64,000 nucleotides of DNA from Candidatus Obscuribacterales bacterium (lineage in GTDB: Bacteria; Cyanobacteriota; Vampirovibrionia; Obscuribacterales; Obscuribacteraceae): positions 1 to 64,000 of the forward strand of contig JAGVKG010000029.1 of the NCBI GenBank assembly GCA_020050685.1. The letters run 5' to 3'. Both the position numbers and the translations under genes were made by a program. Shown piece after piece: positions 51,201-60,093 of this stretch. The notes under the pieces were generated by a model. It was not told where the DNA came from, did not search any database, and saw only the letters and a list, made by a program, of their open reading frames with translations. Within the stretch, counting starts at the first letter, position 1. Each line of letters begins with the position of its first letter.

Positions 51201-54200
51201 TGGTAAAAATCTTACCTTGTCTGGTGGTGTCGACAATGCCGCTAACTCTAATCCTAGTACTGTTCAGATCTGGGCTGGTGTAGACAGCTCTGGACCAACT
51301 AGTGCAAATATTGGGCCAGCGGCGACGATTTCAATTACCGGTAGTATCACTCCTTCTAGCAGTTCAATGGCCTCAGGCAATATAGTCAATATTATTAGTG
51401 GCTTGGATGTTGAGGTCTCTGGTGCTATCCAGGCCGATCAACTCTTCCTCAGTTCTTCTACAGCCCGGGCTGGTAATCTTGGTACAAGCAGTGTTCCACT
51501 ATCGACCGAAGTCAATTCCATCAAGGCTGTCACTGGTGGCGATGTTTATATTAGCCAGACTGGTAATGTGACTCTCAAAGATTCGGCAGCCGGCTCAGTA
51601 TCCGGTACCTTTGATTTGACCACAACAAGCAACGGTGATATCACCATTGATGCTCCTACGGGAATTGCTGGACATATTGTTAATCTGACTGCTGGTGGCA
51701 CAGGTAACATATTTCAAGGTAATGGCTTTGTTGGTGGTGACGAGCTGACTTTGAATGCTGGTGGCGATGTTGGTGCATTCGGTACACCATTGCAGTCTCA
51801 AGCCCTTGATAAATTGACAATCATTTCTGGCTTTAGTGTTTATGTTGATCAAACTGGTGCAGTTTCATTGCAAGCATCTAGTGCTGGTACGGCTGGTCTC
51901 TTTGATTTGAAATTTAGCGGTGGTGATTTGACCTTGAATGGTAATCTTACTGCTACGGATGGCTCAGTATTCATTGCATCAAATGATACTAGCTCTCTGG
52001 TGCGTACCTCAGGCACTATTTTTGCTGATAGCATCCATTTAGATGTTGGTGGCTCGATTGGGGCAAGCGGAGATTCTGTGCAAGTAGCGGCGGTCGATGA
52101 TCTAGAAGTAGGCGCTGGTGCTGATGCCTATGTAATTCAAGGCAGTACAGCAAGTGGCTTCAACCTGCTTGCTTCGTCTGCTGGTAGTAGCACTAATACA
52201 TTTGAGCTTGAGTTCTCGGGTGGTGATTTACGCATAAATGGTGGCGTGACTGTTACCACTGGCACCTTAAAACTTACGGGCACGGATGCCAGTTCAATTT
52301 TCAGAACAGCCGGCACTTTGACTGCGGAGAATATTTATCTAAGTGCTGGTGGAGCCATTGGCTTGGATGCTAGCAATCGCATACTCACCGCGGCCGGTGA
52401 TTTGCTATCAATTGATGCAGGTACTGATGCATACGTTAATCAGACCGGTGCCTTTGATTTGTGTCCATCGGGAGCTGGTGCAAGCAATATCTTTGATCTG
52501 ACATTTTCTGGTGGTGATTTGACAATTTATAACAATGTTACTGCTGGTACTATCAAACTGACTGCCACCGATTCAACTTCTTCCATTGCCTGGGACAGCG
52601 GAATGCTAATTGCTGATGTAGTTCGCTTAGATACGAACTTAGGTGGTTCCATCGGTGCATCTGGCTTGCCTGTCATAACTCAGGCAGCAAACTCTCTGCA
52701 GTTTATTTCTGGTGGCGATGTCTATGTTGATCAAGCAGGAAACTCTCCGGTGTCATTGCTAGCCTCGTCTGCTGGTAACACGAAGACTTTTGACTTCGCA
52801 TTTTCGGGTGGCGATGTAACCTTGGCTGGAAATGTCTCGGCACCTGGTGGAACAGTCATCTTCACGGCAGCCAATGATACGTCATCGCTCCTGCACTCAA
52901 GCACATTCACGATTAGCGGTGCTGATATTACTCTCGATACATCTGGGGGTGGCTCAATTGGAGCTACCGGTGATCACATGCGCACGTCTGCTGGAAGTAC
53001 GTTGACGATCAAGTCTGGTGCAGATGCATACATTGATCAGACGGGATCAGTTTCGCTTAATCCGTCTGAGGCCGAGGTGCTGACTGGGACCTTTGCCCTT
53101 AACGTTTCAGGAGGAAGTTTGACACTTAATGGCAATATTGATAGCCAAACAGTGGATCTGACTGTGAGTAATAACTTAATTTACTCCAGTGGTACTATCA
53201 GTGGTCACATGGTGTCGTTGACTTCAACCGGTGGAAATATTGGCGCTTCCGGTCTCGGCAATGCAATTAATACGGACGCATCAATTTTGGGGGTGGTGGC
53301 CACTTCCTTGACCTCGGGTATGGGCAATGCTTATGTGAGTAATGCTACTGGTATTTCACTCGACTCCAATAGCTTTGGAGTTACGAATGTCTTCCAACTG
53401 ACTGCCAACGGCACAATTAGCACTGCGGGCTCCGGCCAACTAGTTGGCAATAACCTGACATTTACGACGCTTACCGGAAATATAGTCATCGCTTCTGGTG
53501 CGGCACTAGCCGGACAAAACTTGATTCTTGATTCCGCTGGCAGCATTACTCTTGGTGATGACGCTATCGGAGGTGCGACTGCTTCTTTGAAAGCAGTTGA
53601 TAATATTTCCGGAGCGGGAACCGTGAGTGGTCTCATCGTACAACTCGATTCGAGTAACGGGAACATCGGGACATCGGTGAATCCGGTAAACACTGCAGCA
53701 AGTTCCTCGCTTTCTATAACTGCTGATTCGCTAAATGCTGGGAAGGGGAATGCCTACATCAGTAACACTGGATCAGTATTGCTCGTTGGTGGCAATATCA
53801 GTGTCACCAATACGTTCGATCTCAAAGCAACCGGTTCTATCGGAACGTCCGGATCTGGTGGTGTTACTGCTGGCGACATCATCTTAACCACTCTTGGTGC
53901 ATCTACTATCTCTATTGGTGCCGGAGCTCCACTAGTGGCGACAAATTCCGTGACGCTTAATTCTGGAGGTACCGTTGTCTTGGGTAGCACCGTTGGCGGT
54001 GGCACATCCGTATCAATTTCAGCAGTCGGTGTCGTGTCAGGATTGGGTACGATATCAGCTCCTAGCGTTTCCTTGTCTTCTAGTACAGGTTTTGGTTCGT
54101 TGCCTGCGAGAACTAAGGTCAACGCAAACCAACTCAGCATAAATACTACTGGCTTCGCCTACATTGACGCACTCGGAAGTATTCTCATCAATAATTCGAA

Positions 54201-55332
54201 TGGTGATGTCATAGATATTCATGGTGTTGGAAATATCACTGTTAATGGAATTATTGGACTTCCAGCGTCTACCAGTGTCACTCTAAATGCAGACCAAAAC
54301 ATCTTTCAATCCAATTCAAGTGGTCGGCTTCAAGCACAAAACATTACCCTGACTGCACTCAATATAGATATCGGACAAAGTACTAGCCCTATCATCGTGA
54401 ATGTCGCGCCTCAGAATCTTCAAGCTACGGTACAGCCTGGTGGTCAAAGATTCATTCAATTTTATTCGCCGACGCCAACGCCACCTCAACCTCAACCTTC
54501 TGAGAATCAAGCCGCTGCAACGCAGGCAGCTATTGCTCTGGCGGCCGCTGAAGCGGCGGCTCAGCAGGCTGCAGCTCAGCAGGCAATTTTGAGTGCTCAG
54601 ATCGCAACTCGTATTGCCACTGATACCACGCCGATTTCGATCACACCACCGCCAATTGATCAAACGCCACTTAACGTAGCTCAGCAAAACGCTAACCAAG
54701 CAAATCAAGACACAATCGATGGTTTGCATGTGGCAACATCTGAAAGCGGTACATTTGATTCTGCCAATTTGGGTCAGATGAATAGTGCTGGTTTGAAAGT
54801 GGAACAAGGCAATACGCCTAATTTCATGATCCTCAATCAAGGTTCAATTCTCTTCCAGCCACCAGCTGATATTTCTGTTCAAGTTAAAGAAGGTATTGTT
54901 GATATTCCGGCTGGCGCCATGGCCTTTGTTATGGAGACAGGCAACGACGTTTCCGTGTTTGACATGCGCGATGGTCACAAGGCTGCTGTGCGCGTTAGAG
55001 TTGGTGGCAAAACAATTACGATGCGCCCAGGACAGCAAGTGGTTTTGAGTCGCTTCCTCAGCTCCGACTTTGACCAAGTCAATCCGTCTCGTTCAATTGC
55101 CTACCGCAATCAGAAGACACTCATTGCTAACGAAAATAACGTGCGTGCTTATTCGGCTGACTTTTCGGTGCCGTCGATCATGATGAACGTTACACCACTC
55201 AGACAAATGCTGGCGTCCGACAGACCGGCAGATCGTCGTGCAGCGCGCAAACTCTTGAAGAATTCCGTGGTTGTGGCGCAAATGGCACCACAGGCACCTT
55301 ACAAGACATCTGCTCAAGCTGCCGCTCCATAA
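48232..55332 (+). CDS. Giant secreted beta-helix (filamentous-haemagglutinin-like) protein with C-terminal FecR domain
   Basis: 2366 residues from ATG 48232 (GGAG upstream); an ATG 22 codons earlier has no ribosome-binding site. A signal peptide (VWALLLCFIASNVAGPAFAG) is followed by a Gly-rich tract (~32-65) and a haemagglutination-activity-like domain (~115-260). Then come ~1800 residues of short beta-helix turns: one block with six ~100-residue repeats (51535-53160) and one with two ~130-residue repeats (53320-54100). An Ala/Gln coiled coil is at ~2090-2130, and ~2195-2275 is a FecR domain (VQVKEGIVDIPAGAMAFV ... VGGKTITMRPGQQVVLSRF). The family is a surface adhesin or matrix protein. It lies 208 bases upstream of a beta-barrel gene. 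Confidence 0.85.
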   Translation: MNNKQCRVTVWALLLCFIASNVAGPAFAGPFQDRGGGGGGGQAAAPRGAWAQARAAGGGAGGGGGVMPMSAPMATAGITGGFQANHAAMQAQAALTATNAAAAMQSALPNNFPLDLSAIAANIAANVSQPTNILVGGTARFNGTIRGGEAQTIQPGQMVTPAQYVALGQVAATGKQTLILDTAGSASSGFLTMLPQGVSSMSELTIPQGVTVHSIGYTVNNPFQVNGQATVNGALYALQSQAGSTAVLNFESLSVGQNGMISGSAPSNNHILNGVFSSSGMTMNVAGNVNNAGTITTPGTLTINAGGTINNGAQLAATQAVISASTVNLITGAGSLNNSGMIAATVGNVNVATELAKNLTINGSAESTVQALAGDINIGNANETGKVNLTMNGGNYLSQEMNLTSGDGAVEVNVRDLTGTLNIKAGLAHVAVQTNNLQLGDMVLSGDPSFYNSLPNGDIEIAGSLTFNGDDLAIVASRDVKTITGCASCMIDTSGTSGRGGNITIVAGADFSVTTLSGPPQGPDYPNGGTVNSGTPIGPNDANTVLEITGPSASGGKIDFATVPIGGINSSTTATSGSTIVDASGGNVVLVAFAPASAATAPAPGTIALPPSSVIQTGGGTYIGTGAEPGNSGNVLVIAGATSGQSITLGAINTNNTQSLALTSGQSGFISINAAQPIIVGSSCPTCTVLIQAGTLINPSSGSFAPNPAAYQKGNILIGNVYTTYGLQVIGGGSVTVSNITVDLPVPGGPGVVLAAGAGVAGHASKSAGTVKIDGDIHTNGLPLSIIASGNIVTGPNASGIDSGATVGQGGTLVTVAGADTTLAAIGPLPVPYAAITINGVSDTGGSIDLTGASSGGVSITKFSSRYSGGAGGQIIVGAYAYASDSSTGLVSLPISGVTIESGGANLTILAGASDLSPPVGISIGDVDTTGSGTGNMVYVATQQPSGVLTINPGPVTGNFNNSGSTLAVSLASISAGGFLTQHDLVKVVAGKNLTLSGGVDNAANSNPSTVQIWAGVDSSGPTSANIGPAATISITGSITPSSSSMASGNIVNIISGLDVEVSGAIQADQLFLSSSTARAGNLGTSSVPLSTEVNSIKAVTGGDVYISQTGNVTLKDSAAGSVSGTFDLTTTSNGDITIDAPTGIAGHIVNLTAGGTGNIFQGNGFVGGDELTLNAGGDVGAFGTPLQSQALDKLTIISGFSVYVDQTGAVSLQASSAGTAGLFDLKFSGGDLTLNGNLTATDGSVFIASNDTSSLVRTSGTIFADSIHLDVGGSIGASGDSVQVAAVDDLEVGAGADAYVIQGSTASGFNLLASSAGSSTNTFELEFSGGDLRINGGVTVTTGTLKLTGTDASSIFRTAGTLTAENIYLSAGGAIGLDASNRILTAAGDLLSIDAGTDAYVNQTGAFDLCPSGAGASNIFDLTFSGGDLTIYNNVTAGTIKLTATDSTSSIAWDSGMLIADVVRLDTNLGGSIGASGLPVITQAANSLQFISGGDVYVDQAGNSPVSLLASSAGNTKTFDFAFSGGDVTLAGNVSAPGGTVIFTAANDTSSLLHSSTFTISGADITLDTSGGGSIGATGDHMRTSAGSTLTIKSGADAYIDQTGSVSLNPSEAEVLTGTFALNVSGGSLTLNGNIDSQTVDLTVSNNLIYSSGTISGHMVSLTSTGGNIGASGLGNAINTDASILGVVATSLTSGMGNAYVSNATGISLDSNSFGVTNVFQLTANGTISTAGSGQLVGNNLTFTTLTGNIVIASGAALAGQNLILDSAGSITLGDDAIGGATASLKAVDNISGAGTVSGLIVQLDSSNGNIGTSVNPVNTAASSSLSITADSLNAGKGNAYISNTGSVLLVGGNISVTNTFDLKATGSIGTSGSGGVTAGDIILTTLGASTISIGAGAPLVATNSVTLNSGGTVVLGSTVGGGTSVSISAVGVVSGLGTISAPSVSLSSSTGFGSLPARTKVNANQLSINTTGFAYIDALGSILINNSNGDVIDIHGVGNITVNGIIGLPASTSVTLNADQNIFQSNSSGRLQAQNITLTALNIDIGQSTSPIIVNVAPQNLQATVQPGGQRFIQFYSPTPTPPQPQPSENQAAATQAAIALAAAEAAAQQAAAQQAILSAQIATRIATDTTPISITPPPIDQTPLNVAQQNANQANQDTIDGLHVATSESGTFDSANLGQMNSAGLKVEQGNTPNFMILNQGSILFQPPADISVQVKEGIVDIPAGAMAFVMETGNDVSVFDMRDGHKAAVRVRVGGKTITMRPGQQVVLSRFLSSDFDQVNPSRSIAYRNQKTLIANENNVRAYSADFSVPSIMMNVTPLRQMLASDRPADRRAARKLLKNSVVVAQMAPQAPYKTSAQAAAP
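51535..53160 (+). repeat. Six ~100-residue internal repeats of the beta-helix protein
   Basis: The pattern D-[AV]-Y-[VI]-x-Q-x-G-x-[VF]-x-L, then SSAGxxxxTFDLxFSGGDLT and xLTAxDTSSLxRxSG, then GGSIGASG recurs. Repeat starts are at about 51541, 51835, 52120, 52427, 52717 and 53023, i.e. roughly every 295 bases. This regular spacing suggests growth by in-frame duplication. Confidence 0.8.
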
Positions 55333-55540
55333 CTTGTGCGTTTAGGTCATGCGTGTCGAGAAAAGTTCTGAATGCTTTTGACGCGGGATCGATTTGACTT
55401 GAGCGCGACGGCGATACGACAAAAGAATTGACAAGTCAAGCAGTGTCAGATATGACTTGGAATGTATAATCTTCTGGGATACATATAATTATTATTTACT
55501 ATAACTATCTCCCGGTTTTTCTGGGCTAGAGGGGGCGCAC

Positions 55541-56743
55541 ATGGCAAGCAACTGCCTACTCCATACGGAGCAGGGCAGATTAGTGCTTGAGCAGGCGGGT
55601 TTAATCTCGCTGGTTTGTGCCCGGTCGGAAATGGTGCTGCATGCCAAGAGAGTGGTGGCATTTTGGGCTGTCCTCTTTATCGGACTATTGACGACTTTCG
55701 CATCCCCGGTTTGCGCTCAAGGCATCGGTTCGCCAACGTCCGGCCCTTTCAGCCAGAGCGAGCAAATTTTTCAGCAGCAAATGCAGCAAAATACGCTTTT
55801 GGCTCAAAGATCCGTGCCAAACCCTACTGCTATTCCGACAGACATTACTCCGGCAGCACTTGGTCAAGGACCACAGTTTGATTATTCTGAAGTCAAAGCC
55901 AAACTATTCCAGGTTTTGCCGGAAAAACTCTGGTTTGATTCCAGCACAGAAGTTAGCCAACGTTTGGAAACGAACGTGTTTTTCCAGCGTACTCCTAAGC
56001 GTGCTGACTATGTTTTTCGTGTCCTGCCCAACGTCACTTTGGGCTACAACGTGTTCAAGCGTTTTTCTATTTATTGCAATTACTTTGTCATCAAAGACGT
56101 CTTTGCCGATCACACAATCTTGACGCAACCCACAACACAATCGGTATCGCTCGGTTTTCGTAATGACATTCCGCTTGGACGACGAACCAATTTGCAATTG
56201 GACTTTCAATCGCGCGAATTGTGGCAAGCCCAAGGACTGCGCCAGGCAGACTTGATACCAACCGTCAGTATTTCACATGCAATCAGTGCGTCGACTGTAT
56301 TTTTTGGCAGTGCACTTTTGCAGATGCGGGGTAGAGAATACTTTACTGGACCAAATCGGGAACTGGATCCGTTCTTCTCGATAGGCATGTTGCATAAGCG
56401 CGGGCAATGGAACTTTACGGCAACCAACACTTATGTGGCTAACTTTCGAAATCACAATGCGATTCCACCGATTAGCAATCACGTGATGATTTCTGATTTT
56501 GAATTGTCCCGACCAATCAACAAACATTACCCAGAACTTGTGACATTCCTTCGCGCTGAGCCGATTTGGAACTGGGGTGCTGGTAATCAACCAGGGCTTT
56601 CCGGTTTTGATTTCCGTTTGTTTGGTGGCATCAGACTGGCCTTCAGCAAACCTGCCTACAATTCAGAAATCGAAAAATTGCGCGAGCAAATTCTTGAATC
56701 AGAAGGCGTGACCAAAGGGAAATCCACAACCACATCACCATAA
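55541..56743 (+). CDS. Outer-membrane beta-barrel protein adjacent to the beta-helix protein
   Basis: 400 residues from ATG 55541, which has AGGGGG 7 bases upstream. The N-terminus is unusual: about 35 polar residues precede the hydrophobic signal core (VVAFWAVLFIGLLTTFASPV, then CAQG), so it resembles an extended signal peptide. ATG 55631 would give a normal one but lacks a good ribosome-binding site. The mature part has a Gln-rich linker and then alternating amphipathic strands (YVFRVLPNVTLGYNVFKRF, TTQSVSLGFRNDIPLGRRT, NLQLDFQSRELW, GFDFRLFGGIRLAF). There are no POTRA domains, so it is not a TpsB/FhaC transporter. TATAAT at 55465-55470 is a promoter candidate. Confidence 0.75.
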   Translation: MASNCLLHTEQGRLVLEQAGLISLVCARSEMVLHAKRVVAFWAVLFIGLLTTFASPVCAQGIGSPTSGPFSQSEQIFQQQMQQNTLLAQRSVPNPTAIPTDITPAALGQGPQFDYSEVKAKLFQVLPEKLWFDSSTEVSQRLETNVFFQRTPKRADYVFRVLPNVTLGYNVFKRFSIYCNYFVIKDVFADHTILTQPTTQSVSLGFRNDIPLGRRTNLQLDFQSRELWQAQGLRQADLIPTVSISHAISASTVFFGSALLQMRGREYFTGPNRELDPFFSIGMLHKRGQWNFTATNTYVANFRNHNAIPPISNHVMISDFELSRPINKHYPELVTFLRAEPIWNWGAGNQPGLSGFDFRLFGGIRLAFSKPAYNSEIEKLREQILESEGVTKGKSTTTSP

Positions 56744-56791
56744 CTTTCGGTGGGGTGTTAATCGGCTGATACCCTTGTATGATTCAGGTGG

Positions 56792-56840
56792 TATAGGGTA
56801 TGATTCATCCCCTATAGGGAGTCATGCAAAAAAGACTCCC
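56792..56840. other. Two consecutive perfect 7-bp hairpins after the beta-barrel gene
   Basis: TATAGGG (56792-56798) pairs with CCCTATA (56810-56816). Next to it GGGAGTC (56817-56823) pairs with GACTCCC (56834-56840). They lie between convergent genes and may end transcription on either strand, but no U tract follows. GTATGATTCA is also repeated at 56778 and 56799. Confidence 0.5.
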
Positions 56841-56866
56841 CAACTAATTCCTGGAATTCGTCGCAA

Positions 56867-56926
56867 TTTAATCACAGCCTCTCTAGCCACAGTGTCACTA
56901 GTCAAAGCGTCTCTAATCACGGTGTC
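56867..56926. repeat. Four degenerate tandem 15-bp repeats
   Basis: TTTAATCACAGCCTC, TCTAGCCACAGTGTC, ACTAGTCAAAGCGTC and TCTAATCACGGTGTC follow each other without gap at 56867-56926. They end 15 bases from the stop codon of the FAD oxidoreductase gene on the minus strand. Confidence 0.75.
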
Positions 56927-56941
56927 CTAAGTATCAGGGAA

Positions 56942-58396
56942 CTAGGTTACGCTGGTCACTGGAATGACTAAAGGTGAAGCGGTGGGAATCTCTTCTTTTG
57001 AAAGACGTCTCAGCACTCCTTGACCGGCAAGTATGCCGGAAGAGGCGGCTTGTCCAACCCCACGTGTCCAACTGGACGAGTCACCAGTAATAAAGAGATT
57101 AGGCACATCTGTTTCCATATTCTTGTTCACTTTTATGGAATCTGGATAACTCTTGCACTCCGGTGCATATAGCAAAGTATGATTGCCGGCAACACCGGGG
57201 CATATCTTATCTAGCGCTTCAAGGTATTCAATAATGCCTTCTAGTATGCGATGTGGATATGCAAGAGATATATCCCCGCATTCCGCCTCAAGGGTTGGTT
57301 TTATCAGGTTGTTAGCAAGCGACTTGGTCCGCCTGCCAGAACGCAAGTCACCCAGCCTCTGAATTAGGGGACCGCCGCCTGCCAGCATGTTGACGATCTT
57401 AGCAATCGTCTGTGAATAAAGCTGCGGGTCTTTAAACGGTCTTGTGAAAGTCTTGGAGACCAAAACAGCAAAGTTATTGTTCTCAGACTTCTCGTACATT
57501 TTAGAGTGCCCGTTCACAAGCACATACTCGCGGTGATTCTCCGGAGTGACAAATCCTTTTGGATTGGAACAGAAATTTCTCACCACATCATTTGAATGAC
57601 GGGAGCGATAATACAATTTTGGCTCGTAGAATCTTTTGTCGACTTCTTCGGTGAAGTAACAGCTGGTTTCTACTCGTACGCCAATATCGACTTGACCTGG
57701 CTGAATATCCAGATCTTTGTAGAACTCTTGTTGGGTCAACCAGTTTGCGCCACCACGTCCGACGGATACTATGCAGAAATCGGAAATCAATTCTTGTGGT
57801 GTGCCGGGTTTGCGATAATGATCGTAAGCGACGACAAATTTTTCATTTTGTCGAATTACCGAGGCAACTTTCGTATCCCAATGGAAAACAATGTTCGGAC
57901 CTTTGGCAAGAATTTCATTGAGAATGGAAGTGTTGATCGCTGGTGCATTATCGGAGCCGCAGTGCAAGAGTTCTTGGTAGTGATAAGTCATACCGGCAAG
58001 TGTGGCTTTCTTTTTGATCCATTCAAGATCTTCGAGATTTGGTGTGACTACCGGAATTTCTACTGGTGCATGTTCTAAGATGGTGGCACGCACTTTGTTC
58101 AAACATTTTTGTAGTTCAGCTTCGCCAACCAACTCAAATAGTCTGCCGCCAATCACTGGCGAGGCAGAAAGAATAACTTTGAAGTCGTTCCAAGAACCAG
58201 CCGACTGGCCCGGTGCACAGTAGCTGCAAGCCTTTGGCGGACAGACTGCCAGTTTGCCTTGATCGATTGGGCAAGCATAGCGTTTGGAATAAACCGGTCC
58301 AACATCAAAGACATGCACTTCGACATTGGCACCAGCTAGCTCTTTCAGTGCAAAAAGACCAGAGGCGCCGAGTCCGATTAGTGCAAGCTTTTGCAT
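56942..58396 (-). CDS. FAD-dependent oxidoreductase (NAD(FAD)-utilising dehydrogenase family)
   Basis: 484 residues. The N-terminus LALIGLGASGLFALKEL is a Rossmann FAD motif. A Cys-rich segment follows (CPIDQGKLAVCPPKACSYC, ~42-60). Then come the mid-protein flavoprotein pieces IVSVGRGGANWLTQQEF and IGVRVET, and the C-terminal FAD-binding FITGDSSSWTRGVGQAASSG. The family (COG2509-like) contains uncharacterised dehydrogenases. The Cys cluster near the FAD could be redox active. It is 18 bases downstream of murE on the same strand. Confidence 0.8.
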   Translation of the reverse strand: MQKLALIGLGASGLFALKELAGANVEVHVFDVGPVYSKRYACPIDQGKLAVCPPKACSYCAPGQSAGSWNDFKVILSASPVIGGRLFELVGEAELQKCLNKVRATILEHAPVEIPVVTPNLEDLEWIKKKATLAGMTYHYQELLHCGSDNAPAINTSILNEILAKGPNIVFHWDTKVASVIRQNEKFVVAYDHYRKPGTPQELISDFCIVSVGRGGANWLTQQEFYKDLDIQPGQVDIGVRVETSCYFTEEVDKRFYEPKLYYRSRHSNDVVRNFCSNPKGFVTPENHREYVLVNGHSKMYEKSENNNFAVLVSKTFTRPFKDPQLYSQTIAKIVNMLAGGGPLIQRLGDLRSGRRTKSLANNLIKPTLEAECGDISLAYPHRILEGIIEYLEALDKICPGVAGNHTLLYAPECKSYPDSIKVNKNMETDVPNLFITGDSSSWTRGVGQAASSGILAGQGVLRRLSKEEIPTASPLVIPVTSVT

Positions 58397-58414
58397 TGAA
58401 TCCTCCTTAGTCCT

Positions 58415-60001
58415 TTAGGCTTCCTGGCCTGTCTTCTTGGTTGAGATGAGCGTTCGTTTGTTCAGAGCTTCTGCAACTTGCTCTCGATCATCAAAATGAA
58501 TTGTTCGGTCCGCCAAAATTTGATAATTCTCGTGCCCTTTACCAGCAACAACAATTACATCTTTGTCGTTTGCCTTGGTAATTGCCCTTTCAATTGCCGA
58601 TGCACGATCTGGTTCGACTATGACATTTTGCAAGCGCTTAATGCCGGCAAGGATATTTGAGATGATCACTTGTGGATCTTCTGAACGTGGGTTGTCCGAT
58701 GTGACATACACCTGATCGGAATAAGTTTCAGCAATCTCGCCCATTTGAGGACGCTTGGACGCATCACGATCGCCACCGCAGCCAAAAATTGTCACGAGCT
58801 TTCCGCCTGGCGGTACTAATGCACGTGCAGTTTTCACCACATTTTCCAGACCATCTGGAGTATGTGCATAATCAACGATGCAGAGTGGTTCTGTCTCGTT
58901 GCTTTGTTCTTCTCGCTTTGTTGTTACCACTTCAAAGCGGCCTGAAACGCCAGAAAAATTCTCCAAAGCTTCCTTGCAGGCGGCAAGCTCTACACCTTCC
59001 ACCAAACAAAGTGCAATTGCAGCCATGACATTGTAGACATTGAATCGCCCATTCAAAGCCAAATTCATTGCCACATCACCCACATGTGTGGCGAGCGTCA
59101 ACTTTGTTCCGCGGAAATCAAAATTGATATCTTTGACAAAAAGATCTACGCTCTTATGATCGGCTTTGTCCCAAGCATAAGTGAGCTTGGTTATGGATGA
59201 ATCAACCACATTGAGAAATTCTGCACTCAATGGATCATCAATATTGACGACGGCAGTTTTGTTCTTGTGAGTCGAGGCATTGAGCATCTCGAATAAGATA
59301 CGCTTCGAGCGCCAGTAATTGTCCATTGTCTGGTGAAAGTCCAAATGGTCCTGGCTGATATTCGTTAAACAAGCCTGGGCAAATTCGAGACCGCAAACAC
59401 GCTTTTGTACCAGTGCATGACTGGACACTTCCATGGCAGCATGAGTGCAGCCAGCTTCGACCATGGAAAAAAGCAAGTGGTGCAAATCAGATGCTTGCGG
59501 CGTTGTGTGCTTGATATTTTGATATTCGTTTGTCGCTACACCTGTTTGCCCTGGATAACGAGCACCAAGTGTACCAATCAGACCGACTTTGTGACCGGTA
59601 CTTGCCAGAATGTGTTGCACTAAATGGGTGGTGGTGGTTTTGCCGTTTGTTCCTGTCACACCCAGTGTGCGAATTTTGCGGCTCGGATAATCATATATAT
59701 GATCAGCAAGCATGGCCAGCGACATGCCAATATCGCTCACTTGAAAGTATGGTACGGAGCAAGTAGTAGGTGGCTCTTCGGAAATAATGCAAACCGCACC
59801 ATTGGCTATTGCTTGTTCAATAAATTGATTGCCGTGAACTTTCAGACCGGGAACGCAGCAAAAAGCATCACCCTTTTTCACTTCCCTGGAGTCATAAGTA
59901 ACGCCTGTTACTTTGAGATTATCAATTGCCTCGGTAATCGGATTTGCCGCGATTAGCTTTAAGACGGGCATTATTGATTTGGGTGCGAAATTCGATGACA
60001 T
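58415..60001 (-). CDS. murE: UDP-N-acetylmuramoyl-L-alanyl-D-glutamate--2,6-diaminopimelate ligase
   Basis: 528 residues. The N-terminal domain has VTGVTYDSREVKKGDAFCCV, the central ATPase VTGTNGKTTTTHLVQHIL (~113-130) and the C-terminal domain SDNPRSEDPQVI. The DNPR motif is the signature of meso-diaminopimelate-specific MurE, so the peptidoglycan is predicted to be the mDAP type of Gram-negatives and cyanobacteria. SSHALVQKRV, the carbamylated-Lys context YWRSKRILF and IVDYAHTPDGLENV are all in place. Confidence 0.95.
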   Translation of the reverse strand: MSSNFAPKSIMPVLKLIAANPITEAIDNLKVTGVTYDSREVKKGDAFCCVPGLKVHGNQFIEQAIANGAVCIISEEPPTTCSVPYFQVSDIGMSLAMLADHIYDYPSRKIRTLGVTGTNGKTTTTHLVQHILASTGHKVGLIGTLGARYPGQTGVATNEYQNIKHTTPQASDLHHLLFSMVEAGCTHAAMEVSSHALVQKRVCGLEFAQACLTNISQDHLDFHQTMDNYWRSKRILFEMLNASTHKNKTAVVNIDDPLSAEFLNVVDSSITKLTYAWDKADHKSVDLFVKDINFDFRGTKLTLATHVGDVAMNLALNGRFNVYNVMAAIALCLVEGVELAACKEALENFSGVSGRFEVVTTKREEQSNETEPLCIVDYAHTPDGLENVVKTARALVPPGGKLVTIFGCGGDRDASKRPQMGEIAETYSDQVYVTSDNPRSEDPQVIISNILAGIKRLQNVIVEPDRASAIERAITKANDKDVIVVAGKGHENYQILADRTIHFDDREQVAEALNKRTLISTKKTGQEA

Positions 60002-60028
60002 ACTATAGCCAACTATAACATTCTAAGC

Positions 60029-60056
60029 CTCATTTTAAATGAGCACTTTGAAAGTG
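60029..60056. other. Two adjacent short palindromes upstream of murE
   Basis: CTCATTT-T-AAATGAG (60029-60043) is directly followed by CACTTT-G-AAAGTG (60044-60056). They lie in the 92-base gap between rpmA and murE. They could be a protein-binding site or a weak hairpin between the two transcription units. Confidence 0.45.
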
Positions 60057-60093
60057 TTACATAGACACCTAAAAATCCGGAGATGGACGTTGA

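Noticed and set aside
54316-54840. 174-codon antisense frame opposite the 3' part of the beta-helix gene
   Set aside because: It is rich in Arg/Cys/Ser mirror codons opposite a well-supported coding region, without a start signal.
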